Assembly (NCBI GenBank): GCA_907165065.1
Contig: OU015525.1
Coordinates: 30,074,037 to 30,138,036, forward strand
Reading direction: 5' to 3'
Length of the DNA stretch: 64,000 nt
From: Caprimulgus europaeus
Taxonomy: Eukaryota; Chordata; Aves; Caprimulgiformes; Caprimulgidae
The notes under the pieces are model-generated. The model did no database searches, was not told the DNA's origin, and was given only the letters and a program-made list of their open reading frames with translations. This document shows, piece by piece, positions 1 to 11,671 of the stretch. Made by a program: the position numbers and the translations under genes. Each line of letters opens with the position of its first letter. Positions within the stretch are counted from its first letter, which is position 1.

Positions 1-197
1 AGTTTTTTCTCATGTTTAAGTGGAACCACCTGTGTTCCAGTTTGTGCCCATTACCCCTTGTCCTATCACTGGTCACCACTGAAAAGAGCCCCAACCTCTT
101 GACACCTGCCCTTCATATACTTATAAAATTGATAAGGTCCCTTCTCAGTCTTCTCTCTTCTAGGCTGAACAGACCCAGCTCTCTGGGTCTCCTATTA
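1..197 (-). mobile_element. CR1 LINE, 3' coding part, cut by the window edge
   Basis: Read on the minus strand, this matches the C-terminal part of CR1 ORF2. The plus strand reads like the other minus-strand copies here at 29190-29370 and 5600-5760: an aagtggaaccacctgtgttcc segment, then cccttgtcctatcact, then the segment for the [16 protein letters not shown] region. The frame is not continuous and the copy is visibly diverged. Its CR1 3' end lies outside the window to the left, and similarity fades near 197. The family is clear; the right boundary is approximate. Confidence 0.85.
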
Positions 198-1821
198 TTT
201 TTATGGGTTTTATGATTATTTTTAATTGATATAATGAGAAAAGGTGCAGAGAAAGGCAAGAATGGCAGAATTCTGGGTAAAGTTCTTTACAAGGAAAGAT
301 GAAGTCATCAAAGAACAATCATCTCCCTGCATTTCCCCAGGGACCATGTTGATGTCTACAGGTCATATATGACAGAGGTGTGATAAACTTCTCTAATAAA
401 AACTGACAGCAATAAACTATGAATGGAAACATAAGAAAACAAATAAAACATCATTTGTTGAAAAGGTACAATTCAATTATGAGTCTCATTTTTACAAAGC
501 ATTACAAAGGCAATACCTAAATGAGTCAAAACTGAAAAAATATGAAGAATTTCTATCTATATCACATAATCAGAAGAACTAACCAAGAACTGACAAAATG
601 GTGCACTAGAGCTAACATTGTTCTTTTGACATAAAATATACTTCACTTGTCACACAGCAATCTAGACACCTGCTTCTTGTCACTGTTGTCATTGAAACAT
701 TGAATTTTTGGTCAGACTCAGTAAAGCAGTTCTCACATTCTCATGTAAAAAAAAAAGTTAAAGTGAAAGCAGAACTAAGTGTTGCTATATTTTATTTAAA
801 TATACTTTAGAGAAATATATTGAAGAAATATTCTGTAGATTTTATTTTCTAAGAGAAAGAGAAAAATTCTTATCCAGGAATGTTTTCCTTATAATAGTTT
901 TACCTTATAATATTTACTTTGTAATATTTTACCTTATAATAATTTATTGAGTGGAGTGAAACTGTGCCCCATTCACTTCAATTTATTATATATTATGTTA
1001 TCATGGAAATAATTGAGAAAATGTGTAATAATTTTATGAATCTGGTACCTTTCTGGATCTAAGGTATTCCAAGGTAAGTCTGTATACATTGACTAATAGT
1101 TCATCCATAATTTATGTCTTTGAACAAAAACAAGAAAAAAAGAAAAACTTATAAAAGTGAACAATGCAGCATTTACGTTAATATATAGCTCACAGTAAAT
1201 TTTCATGTCTAAGCTGTAAACCAGTAACAACAGAAGGCATACTATGGAAAGTCAGATGGATTCTTAGCACTAACAGCATGTCCAATGCCCCTGCAATATT
1301 GTTTTTTGTTTACGGTTAATAAGATACACAGAAATCTTCCTCTGTTACAGCAGATGAAGTGCAATGACAGATATTATCGATTTGCACTTCCCCGCTCTAG
1401 CACATCCTGCTTTGTAGGCAGCTGAGTGATCCTCTGCATCTGTGGACATTATGATTTTCACCTTTCTCCTGCTCAGGGTGAAATACAGAGTTAGAATGTC
1501 ATTTTTCTCAGTTAATCTTCACCATCTGTCTTGTCCTGCTTCTGCTATTAGGGTTTTCATTAACTTTTTCAAGTAAGCTACATAAGCAGTCAAAGACAAC
1601 AGCTGAATTGGAGAGAAAAAAACAGTTACTCCCTAGTTCAGTATTTTAATTAAAACTAGCGGGTGGAGTGAAGAGGGAGGAGAGGAAGAAAGAGAAAAAA
1701 AGAAGGGTCTGGTTTAATTCCAGAGAACTCCATAGAGAATGCAGAGAAGCTGAAGCAATTTCAAGGGAGTCAGAGCATTATTTACCAGGAAGGCAATAGA
1801 GTCAGCACAGACAGAAACAGT

Positions 1822-1948
1822 TTCCAAATGTGACCAGTGAGGCAAGTTAGATCTTAAATAACAATTGTGCCTTGCTACAGGAAGAGTTTCCAATTCCAAA
1901 TGTGACCAGTGAGACAAGTTAGCTCTTCAACAACACTTGTGTCTCTCT
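1822..1948. repeat. Direct tandem duplication, 72-bp period
   Basis: The segment starting ttccaaatgtgaccagtgag at 1822 recurs at 1894 with few substitutions, and similarity continues through caagttag...cttgtg. The two copies are adjacent, offset by 72 bp. The duplication produces a repeated HWSHLE peptide in a short minus-strand frame, which is a by-product and not a gene. Confidence 0.85.
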
Positions 1949-3052
1949 GCTTAGATTATAAATCAGTGCTTAAAGGAAACTTGTTTACAAACCTCAGTGT
2001 GACAGAATTAATTGTAGTAACATCAGCCTGTAACTCTAACAGTGTTTTACAGGGAAATACTACAATATTGTCAAAGACCTGAAGGTTTCCAAAACTTCAG
2101 AGTGGTATCCCTTTTTTACCAGTTCTCACTTACAGAAAGCAAATGACAGATTTCCATCACTTAAAATTATATTTTATTAGGAAGTAAAGTAAACCACAAC
2201 AGGAAAATTTGTTAAAAAGGACAACACAGGACTGACAATCCAGACAGAAGTAAAATAAAGGTTTGAAAGTAAATCTGTAGCCTCACCCCAGACTCAATGT
2301 CCTTTCCATATCTAAGTGCACTCAAATTTCCCATGTGAAATAGAATTCCTTCTCCAATGTCTTATTTTGTCCAGTGTGCAGTATTAGTTCCTTTCTTTCA
2401 TATCTTGAGGGAGGGGAAGGGGGCTTTATCACCACTCACCTCACCAAAAAAATTGAGTCCCTCTCAGAAGACTCCCATTCTGGATTTGTGCAATATCAAG
2501 TACATATTTGTCTCTTACCAATCATTGGTTCTTAAAATGTGTTAATCTCCCATTCTGAACAAATGTTCCTGATATTCATGAGTGCTCCTCTCCTCTTCCT
2601 TCACCTCTGGAGAACTTGAGGACTGGCACACAGCAGTCAAGGCAAAAGCATCAGCCTGCTTTCTCTGCTGCCTACTCATGCACCCAACTTCTTAAATAAC
2701 AAACTTAGGAAAAAGCAAATTAATTTTTCCTGTAATATGTCAGAACAATATAAGTTCATTTGCACCCAAGGCAAGACAATTAATAGAAAAATTAGAATTA
2801 GAAGTTAGAAATATCTCACTAACATTACTGTGATGTGAGAAGACATAGACACATAGAGTACAAGTTACATACAAGACATTTAAGTACAGAGACTATTTGA
2901 ATTTTGTGCTTGAAAAACTGCAGATTTAACTTTTTGTTTAACTGTGAAAAATCAGTCTAATATGTTCTTGTACCCAAGCCTTGAGTTAGTGTTAAATCCA
3001 CTTTAATAAGTGCAATGCAATTTATACTGCAAGGTTGTGCAGTTCTGTTTAT

Positions 3053-3134
3053 GGGGGTTTTTTGGTTGCTGTTTTTGTTTGTGGTTTTGGGGTTGGGGTT
3101 TTTTTCTGTTTGGTTGGTTGGTTTGGGTTTTTTT
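3053..3134 (+). repeat. G/T-rich low-complexity tract
   Basis: About 80 bp made almost only of G and T on the plus strand, with G runs of 5, 4 and 4, then repeated GGTT and GGG. The complement is an A/C-rich tract of the kind seen elsewhere in this window. The spaced G runs make a two-layer G-quadruplex possible, but this is not shown. Confidence 0.75.
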
Positions 3135-3670
3135 AATTGCAATACATTTCTGAAACCACAAATGAGCCAAGACATTACTTTTCTGGAAATTGCTATAGAG
3201 TAATATGAAGATTAAGAAGATAGGTTGTAATAACAAGAATCAAATATTTAAAAGGGGATATCCTCTTCTTCCTCATATAACATAACACACTGTGTGATAT
3301 ATCACAGTCAACTCATTAAAAAGTTGGAAATAATATATTGGCATTATATAGCAAACTTTTAAATATGTCACCTTTAAGAATTATGTTACAATGCTGATAA
3401 TAAATAGTGTGATATGCAGCAATCCAATTTACAGTGATACAGTGCCTGTAAAAAAGCTGTTTCTGATACCCTTAAGGGTTTTAATCAGGGAAGCAGAGAA
3501 TTGCAACAAACATCCTATTAAAATGCCTAGTCATTTAGTGTATACATGTGTACATGTAAAGTACACATACAGAAAGGATGTGGAGATTTTTCCCCCGATC
3601 TATTTCCACTATATAGCAGGAGTATTTAATTTCTGAACAAATACTTTTAAAAAAAGAAAAAACTAGTAGG

Positions 3671-3695
3671 TTTTTTGTTTTTTTTTTTTTTTTTT
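3671..3695. repeat. T homopolymer tract
   Basis: Twenty-five bases of T interrupted by one G. No element body is recognised next to it, so it is either a decayed poly(A) tail in minus orientation or simple slippage. Confidence 0.85.
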
Positions 3696-3850
3696 CTGAA
3701 TCATTTCAAATGTAGAACTCCCCCGAATCACAAAAACCTGGAAAGAGCCTGGAGATATTTTAATAAAATCCAAAATTGCAGACACATGAAAAATAAAAAC
3801 AAAATCTGTACAACTTTATGAATTGCTGAGACTGTTACTTGTATTAATTA

Positions 3851-3965
3851 CAGAATCACGGAATGTGAGGAAGGGACCTCGAAAGATCATCCAATCCCCC
3901 TGCCAGAGCAGGAACACCTAGATGAGAATTACATCCAAACCTTCCTCAATACATTTGACAGTGTG
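3851..3965 (-). mobile_element. Short CR1 LINE 3' end
   Basis: The plus strand opens with the inverted octamer (cagaatcacgg) and continues gaagggacctcgaaagatc and ccccctgcca-agcaggaacacctagatgag. These are the same words as at 28990-29075, so this copy belongs to the same CR1 subfamily as the 28968-30735 element. Only the 3' UTR and the last few ORF2 codons are present, a strong 5' truncation typical of CR1. Similarity stops near 3965. Confidence 0.9.
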
Positions 3966-5412
3966 ACACTGAGCTAAAAGAGGTTATAAAGAGCATTACA
4001 GGTCTACAGGTCATGAAGATGTACTGAGATTATTAGTAGTAAAAATAGAAATAAATTAAAAACATCAGCAAGTATAGAAAGTGGTGGTTTTTTTCTATGT
4101 ACCTGATCTCTCACAAAAATAAATTGAAAATAGTTTCAGAAATATAATTCATAGAATAAAGCACATTTTTACTGATGCAGAACACTAATATATTTGGAGA
4201 AAAAACAGGGTTTTTTCTAGAACTCAAACTAGCCTAAAGTTTATTTACCTAAAATAACACATTCTCATGTGGTCCAGTAATTTACTGAAGTGACTTCTGT
4301 ATGTTCATTAATGTCTTCTCAAGCAAATTTTAAAATATTTTTTAATTTACAAGAAAATAGGAAAAAAAGATAGCATTTGATACTTTTATTGAAGTTAATA
4401 TAAAGAAATTGAGTGACAGGATTTTTTTCTGTAGATATTTTCTTTCACCTATTTTTCTGCCTTCTCTTTCATTGTTTATAATGTCATCATCTCTCTTGAG
4501 TATTACTCCATCATAAAATAATCCCTAGAGCCAAGTGTGACAAAACAATTACACACTTTTTATATTCAAAGGGCAAATGTGAGAGTAAAACATACTATGG
4601 AAAAAAAAAATCTTGACATTATACTAAGTCTTTTTATACTTCACTGGAAAATAAAGGCTGTTTTCTAAGCAAAAAGTAGAGGCCGCTCTCACTTTCCCTT
4701 CTGTGGATGCTGATATTGATTTATCCCCGCATATTTTAAAGGATTACTTGCAAATATAACAGCTGAGTTGTATTTTCAGTGGCTTCCCTTTTCCTGAAAC
4801 AACCTAACAAAAAAAAAAGAAAAGATAAATAAAAAAGAGAGCATAGAACTGCAGACAAATCAGAGATAAGGTTTACTTTTGCTTTTTCACCCTTACGTAC
4901 ATTTTAGCTACTTTGCTACAGAACAGAGGGAGCTGAATATCTTTTACCTTTCTTTTGCCAGTCTGTGTTTTCAGGTGGATCCCTTTACCTAGTTCAGAAA
5001 AGCTGGTAGGGCAGAGAAGGTCTAATGCAAGTCTCTTTCTTTTTAATCCCTTTTTTCCCTCTGCACCAAATCTTGACACAGAGCACAGACAGCATCAGGT
5101 GGGATTCACATAAGAGTCACAGTGGCATACCATCAGCAGGTACTGGGCAGTTGCCTGTCAAAAGATATTTAGTGAACAATACAGACATCAACATCAGAGA
5201 GTTTTCTCTCTCTGTGGTAGAATCTCATGTTGGAAGGTAAGAAATATTCTTATGCTGACATTTTTTAAGATAACTAAATTAATTTTCATAACTAAAATGT
5301 AACCCTTGAATCAACATTTTGCAAAGTGCAATAGTATAACTTCTCTTTTTAAAAAGTTATTCTTGTCAGGATAATTACATATAATTGACACTTTTCTAAA
5401 AAGCTGTTTCAC
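3966..5412. other. AT-rich DNA with no gene seen
   Basis: No recognisable gene or repeat apart from short A and T runs. Open frames at 4873-5240 on both strands have unremarkable composition and no known motif. Confidence 0.6.
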
Positions 5413-6892
5413 TGAATCACAGAATCGCAGGGGTTAGAAGGGACCTCAGGAGATCATCTAGTCCAACCCCCCTACCAAAGCAGGTTCCCTACAACAGGTT
5501 GCACAAGAAAGCATCCAGGCAGGTTTTGAACATCTCCAGAGATGGAGACTCCACAACCTCTCTGTTCCAGTGTTCTGTCACCCTTGCAGTAAAGAAGTTT
5601 TTCCTTAGGTTTGTAAGGAACTTTTGGTGTTCCAGTTTTTGCCCATTATCCCTTGTCCTGTCACTGGGTACTACTGAAAAAAGCCCGGCCCCATCCACTT
5701 GGCCCCAGCACTTCAGACATTGATAAGATCCCCTCTCAGTCTTCTCTTCTCCAGGCTAAAGAGTCCCAGCTCTCTCAGCCTCTCCTCATACAGCAGATAC
5801 TCCAGGCCTCTCATCATCTTTATGGCCCACCACTGAACTCTCTCTAGAAGATACCTGTCTCACTTGCACTTTGGAGCCCAGAACTGGATGCAGCACTCCA
5901 GATGTGGCCTCACCAGGACAGAGTAGAGGGGGAGAAGAACCTCCCTCAACCTGCGGGCCGTGCTCTTTTTAATGCACCCCAGGATGCTGTTTGCCTTCCT
6001 GGCCACAAGGGCACACTGCTGGCTCATGGCCAGCCTGCTGCCCACCAGCACACCCAGATCCTTTTCTACAGAGCTCCTCTCTAGCAGGTCAGCCCCTAAC
6101 CTGTACTCATGCATTAAGTTATTCTTCCCCAGGTGAAGGTCTCTGCACTTGCTCTTGTTGAACCTCATCAGGTTTCTTTCCACCCAACTCTCCAGTGTGT
6201 CCAGGTCTTGTTGAATGGCAGCACAGCCTTTTGTTGTGTCAGCCACTCCTCCCAGCTTTGTATCATCAGCAAACTTGCTGAGGGCAGACTCTATCCCTAC
6301 ATCCAGGTCACTGATGAAGATGTTAAACAAGACCCAGTGCCAACCCCTGGGGAACATCGCTAGTTACAGGCCTCCAACTAGATTCTGCACCACTGACCAC
6401 AACCTTCTGAGCTCTGCCAGTCAGCCAGTTCTCAATCCACCTCACTGTCCCCTCATCTATCCCATACCTTCTAAGTTTTGCTACAAGGATGTTGTGGGAA
6501 ATAGTATCAATAGCCTTGCTGAAATCAAGGTAGACAACATCCACTGCTTTCCCCTCATCTACCCAGCTGGTGGTGACATCATAGTAGGCTACTAGATTGG
6601 TCAAGTATGATTTCCCCTTAGTGAAACCACGTTGACTACTCCTGATAACCTTCTTTTCTTCCAATTGCTTAGAGATGGTATCAAGAATAAGTTGCTCCAT
6701 CAACTTCCCAGGGATGGAGGTGAGGCTGACTGGCCTGTAGTTGCCTGGATCCTCCTTCTTGCCCTTTCTGAAGACTGGAGTGACACTGGCTATCCTCCAG
6801 TCTTCAGGCACCTCTCCCATTCTCCAAGACCTTTAAAAAATGATAGAGAGCAGTTTAGCTATCAGTTCCACCAGCTCCTTCAGCACTTGAGA
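5413..6892 (-). mobile_element. CR1 LINE, 5'-truncated, about 1.5 kb
   Basis: Minus-strand CR1. The 3' end (inverted octamer cacagaatcgcag, then aagggacctcaggagatcat) lies at 5413. The coding part runs leftward from 6892, where the RT N-terminal region is cut off. The 3' UTR wording (caggagatcatctagtcc; cctgctttgg on the other strand) is the same as in the plus-strand copy at 40929-41352, so the two are one subfamily, distinct from the 28968 copy. The endonuclease and ORF1 are absent, as expected from 5' truncation during target-primed reverse transcription. Confidence 0.95.
5489..6820 (-). pseudogene. CR1 ORF2 reverse transcriptase, broken
   Basis: Remains of the C-terminal two thirds of CR1 ORF2. 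The frame 6820-6323 carries the RT fingers and palm: [51 protein letters not shown], then [16 protein letters not shown] with the motif A aspartate, and [11 protein letters not shown] frameshift near 6330-6360 passes to frame 6357-5860, which has [10 protein letters not shown], the catalytic FADDT and [19 protein letters not shown]. Another break lies before the C-terminal frame 5698-5489 ([16 protein letters not shown], ending FKTCLDAFLCNLL). With at least two breaks it cannot encode an active enzyme. Compared with the 28968 copy it has extra substitutions at usually fixed positions (FDTVSH reads IDTISH), so it is older. Confidence 0.9.
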
Positions 6893-8077
6893 AATACATT
6901 AGTCAAATATATGCATTTATAAGCATTTTAAAAAACAAACCAAAAAAACCAAACAAACCAGAATTGACAGAATGAGAGTGATAGAGTGACATGACCATTA
7001 ATTTTAGATATATAGACTCAAAGATGCAGTATATCCAATTCTCTATGCCTCCTTGTTCTGGTTTCAACTCCCTTACACTACAGTAACAGCTTAGTTTGGA
7101 GATAATGTCGATATTAGAGACTTAGTCCTATTATGAAGTAAAATATTGAAGAATTTGGAAACATTAAATCTACTACTCTAGAACTAGACCTCAAGAAAAT
7201 AAATAATAACATTTTGTACTTAAAATCAAGTAGGATGGTTTTAGTGCTGAAGATGCTGAGAGATCAAACAATCCATCCCAGTCTTTACTTGCCATAGAAC
7301 AATTTCGTATTTGAATTTGGAAACGTTAAATGCCACTGTAATGCAGATATTCACCATGAGTTGGATCTGATGTGTGGTAAATATCATCATTGTTTTTTTT
7401 TCCCCAGTGAATTCAAAGAGATTTGCATCAGTCCCCTAATCATAGTGAAGACTTATTTTCCCATGTGTTCATTGTAAGTCAGGACAGAGCTGCTTTGTTC
7501 TCTCAGTGTTCTTGTGTTTGCCTATTCATTTTCTCCTTCTTCTAAGGACAAAACAATTGTTTATCGTAACTTCATCTCAGGCAGATTAGTGCCAAAAGCA
7601 ATTTGGTGACAGTCTTGAGCTAAATGTGGATGTTTACTTGGATTTTTATCCACTTTCCTGCATTAATCATCTTCACTTTGAGCACGTAGGTTTTACAGTA
7701 CATACCAAATGTGCACAATGTTCCCCAAATTAACTAAATAAAAGTCTAGAGAAATATTTTTAGTTGCATTCATCTATCCCTTCAGAACTACAACAAATGG
7801 ATCTTTAATATCAAACCGAAACCATACTGCTTTTTGTAACTTACTGTGCAGTTACAGAAGGAATAAATGAAAAAACCCAAAACAAAACAAAACAAAAAAA
7901 CCCAACAAAATATATATTGTTGTATTGTAAAGAACCCACCCCATTAAATATTAGGTCACTATCTGAAAAAAAGTGAATTAAAAAAAAAAAAAAAATTAAA
8001 AAGGGTATGTCCCATAATACTAACGTGAAAGCTGTGGTAGGATAGAGCAAAGAATTACCCTGAATTACCTTTCTGGG
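6893..8077. other. AT-rich DNA with A/C-rich tracts, no gene
   Basis: No gene seen. Two A/C-rich low-complexity tracts (about 6931-6962 and 7868-7908, built from AAAC and AACCC words) and an A run (7980-7995) are present. The rest resembles single-copy sequence. Confidence 0.6.

Positions 8078-8138
<61 letters not shown>
8078..8138. repeat. Hexanucleotide microsatellite (TATGTA)n
   Basis: About ten tandem copies of the hexamer TATGTA with no interruption until a single change near the right end (gtacatg). A perfect array this long is usually length-polymorphic. Confidence 0.95.
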
Positions 8139-11100
8139 CATGAAGAATACTTATATTGTTATAGAAATTGAAGGCTTTGGAAGAATAATAAGCATGCCCT
8201 CGAAAGGATAATCGTAGCTCTGAACTAAAATGTCAGGAAATAAAAATTTCCAATATCAGTAGGTTTGAAGAACCAATGCACAAAATATGACCCTGAATGG
8301 TGTGTAAAGAAGAATATTAATGTTATTTTGAGGTATGGAAAGAAAGTTGTATTTTAAGATAAGTAAAAATCTTCAAGCTACTCTATGAATCTCTCTCCTT
8401 AACCTGCAACAGGTTATGTTCCTTTATAGACATCTAGCTGAGAAATTTAGTCTTCCCCTGATTGGTGCAGGAAGAGGTCAGGAGTATATTAGGGAACATA
8501 AGGTATGCAGACTTAAGCAGCATACTTAAAATTCATAATTCCAAGGAGCTGAATAGCTGTCACTACTGGAGTTTATTTGGCTCCAGTTTCTCTGTTATTC
8601 AGGTGTGATCACCTTGATGCTAGCAAAGGTGTCAATGACAAGACAGTGCTGTTGCGTCTTTCCCCATGCAGTCAAGATTAACTTCTGTCTGGTTTTCTTG
8701 CACTCTCACTGTCATATACTAACCATATGGAAAAGTAATGCGCTACATTTAGAAGAATTATCCTGCAGTCTGTATCATTCTAGTATATATCTATAGAGGA
8801 CTATAAATATGGAAACTGGACTTTTCAAATACTCTGCAGCTATCTTGCTTTGTTAGAATTTCCTCCATTGCCATGAATTGATTACTAGTGTTTTTGTGAA
8901 AGCAAAAGCTCAAATTTGTGAGGAGTTTAACATTTGAAAATGAAGCTTTACTTGAGATGAAAGAAGGTTCAAAATTCTTATCAGGTTCCATTCTGAGAAA
9001 CATCTCAAGTTTAAATGTTATTTTTAATAAAATATTTTTTCAATCCATATTTTTATTATGAATGATGTAATTTATACAGCAAAAATATTGAAATTAAGTA
9101 TAATAATAAAATAAATATTTTGTACTGAGAATAGTCAATTGTATATAATTTTATAGCATGCTGCAGTTTTTCTGCTTTTATGACAAAACGGGATATAATC
9201 TTAAATGAAAAATCTGATTAAATCTACTGTATCTTAACAATTGTTTCCTTTTTAAAGTAAATGTTCCTTTTACTGACATATGTCTCTATTGAAGTTTATT
9301 CAACAAGCTGTGCTGAAAATAGGCCTATTATATTACTGTTTCACTGCTGTCCATACTGGTGCAACATTAATTCACCAGAGAAGAAATGCCTGATTTACAG
9401 AAAATAAGCCATTGTGCTAAATGGAGTGAATCATTAGTAGCAGTGAACCCTGAGGAGATTCAAAGCTGGATCAAGACAGACTAATGAGAAAATGAGAAGA
9501 ATATGGCTCCCATTCTGACTAATTAATCAATGAAGGCCCCATGCCAGAGTTTTGAACAACAGGGGAAGGTTACTGCATATTCAAAGTCTTGGGTTTTAGT
9601 GCCTTTTTTTTTCTGTGTTGCTCTTTATATACTTATGTATTGGCAAGCCATTCCAGCCATTGCCTACAGTATGGTGAAATAATCTCCTATATAAAATACA
9701 GGGCATTTTGAAATTTAACATGTACTTTTGTGGTATATCATAATTTCAGATCCACTGGTTGCACTAGGTTGCTGTACATGCCACATGCGGGTTTCAAATT
9801 CTAACACTGTTACTTGGAATACTTTTACCACATAATCAAATTCTGATTTATGTGATTTCTGGTAATAATCTAGCACCTAGCTATGTTGCTATGTTATTGT
9901 TTTCCTGAACATCTTGTATGAGGTAAATCTTCAAAAAAAAGTGCACAAACATTAAGTCTTTTTACATCGATTTCCCACTCAATCTGTTGTATCCAAATTG
10001 TATTGCATTTATTGAAAATGCAATTTACAGTCAGCCTGCACCTCCATGGAGAGTCCATGGTATATAGGAAACACCAGATTTTCAGAGCTCACAGAGATCT
10101 CTGCAAATATGCACAAACAGTAGGTCTGATATTCTGGAGGCACTTCTTCATATTAGCCACTCTGTTAATACCACTATTTGTGGACTTCCATTTAAAGCAT
10201 TGTTCAGACCAGAAGATAAGTATATAAGTGTGATAAAATCATGTATATTGTCTCCAAGGAGTAGCAGCACAACTAATCCTTAGGAATCCAGTCCCGCACA
10301 GGTTTTGAGCCAACTTGTAATATATTCAGTAACAGTTTATGACTTCAACAGGTGAGATTTCTACTTGTCACCTGATATTAATTGCATTGTTTAAATTTCA
10401 TGTTCAAAACAACTTGACAGGATGGCAGTAGTTAAAGAATTCACTTTATCTTCTTTCCATAGCAGCATTCATTAAATAAGGCAGAGTGCTCTCCAGACAT
10501 TTTCTCGGTGCATGGCTACTAAACAGCAGTGCCAAGCACAAAGTGATATCAACACAGATGAAGAAGAAAGCAAGTAATGCAGGTTAAATGAATGGAAAGT
10601 AGTTCTTACCATTTTATTCACTTAACACTGGGGACAACTTTCACCCTGCATTCCTGTTCAAGTATTATGCAACACATTTTCACTCAGATTGACATTAAAC
10701 TGTGGGCAAGCTCTGATTTACTAAATAATATATCTCAAAATCTCAGCTGCAAGATGTATATCTTCAAATAGATAATAATAGACCAAGGATTCAAAATCTT
10801 TTTTCTTTTTTTTTTTTTTCCTGTGGATTGGGGGTGATGTTGCTTGTTCTTTGTGTCATTATGCTTCTAAAAAATAGGTCATCAAAGACAGAACTGCTAC
10901 TAGTATAATAATATTAACTACATATGCAGGACACTTATGCAGGAAGCAGCATATACTTACTATAGTGTTATCATCTCAATAAAGATTTTCACTTATTGTA
11001 ATGACATCATGTTAATGAGATTTGTATTCATTTTGTTCAGAAAAGACACTAACACAATAGTTAAGAGTGAGTCATCTGCTTCCCATGCAATTATCTCTGG

Positions 11101-11411
11101 ATAACAATTTTTCAATGTATTTATGATTCATCTTCCTGTTATTTTACCACCTTCCATAATTCAAAGCATATTTATTATTTATTCAGAATAATCTGAAACC
11201 AAATTATCAACATGGAAGAAAAAAAACAAGTAGAAACATAGATTTCTGGAAAGCTGTATAGACTATCAAAACAAGTATTCTTAATTATTTTAAAAATAAA
11301 TTTTAACTCTACTCAAGTATCCAAATTGTTGATCATTTCCTTGACAGTAAAGAAACATTTAAAGTGTTTGTATTGGCTTGAATCTTATACTGGAAGTAAA
11401 TTTTCTTCATT

Positions 11412-11430
11412 AAAAAAAAAAAAAAAAAAA
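11412..11430. repeat. A homopolymer
   Basis: Nineteen consecutive A with no recognisable retroposed body upstream. Confidence 0.9.
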
Positions 11431-11615
11431 GACTTCTGGGTTTTATTTTAAACATTATCATAAATGCAATAGACACTTCACATAGCACATGCTTTCAATC
11501 AGCATGGTTATCTTAATGTTACCTCTGTTGATACCAGAAATAATATATCAGAAATAACTGTTAGTTCAGTGAATATTGACTGAGTGCATCTCCCTGGAAT
11601 GAGGCGCATTTCAGG

Positions 11616-11671
11616 GGATTACTAAGGATTATAAAGGTGAATGCTACAGCAAACCATGTTACAATGGATTA
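11616..11671. promoter_or_regulatory. Possible cluster of three GGATTA homeodomain sites
   Basis: GGATTA occurs at 11616-11621, 11626-11631 and 11666-11671, the first two exactly 10 bp apart, about one helical turn. GGATTA/TAATCC is the core bound by bicoid-class (OTX, PITX, GSC) homeodomains. The motif is short and could occur by chance, so this is a hint of an enhancer only. Confidence 0.2.

Larger units (their letters stand above)
198..3850. other. AT-rich DNA with no gene seen
   Basis: No recognisable gene. Open frames are short (at most 81 codons) and have no recognisable motif or periodicity. The stretch holds a 72-bp tandem duplication (1822-1948), a G/T-rich tract (3053-3134) and a T homopolymer (3671-3695), each listed separately. 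The rest looks like single-copy DNA of about 35% GC by eye. Confidence 0.6.
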
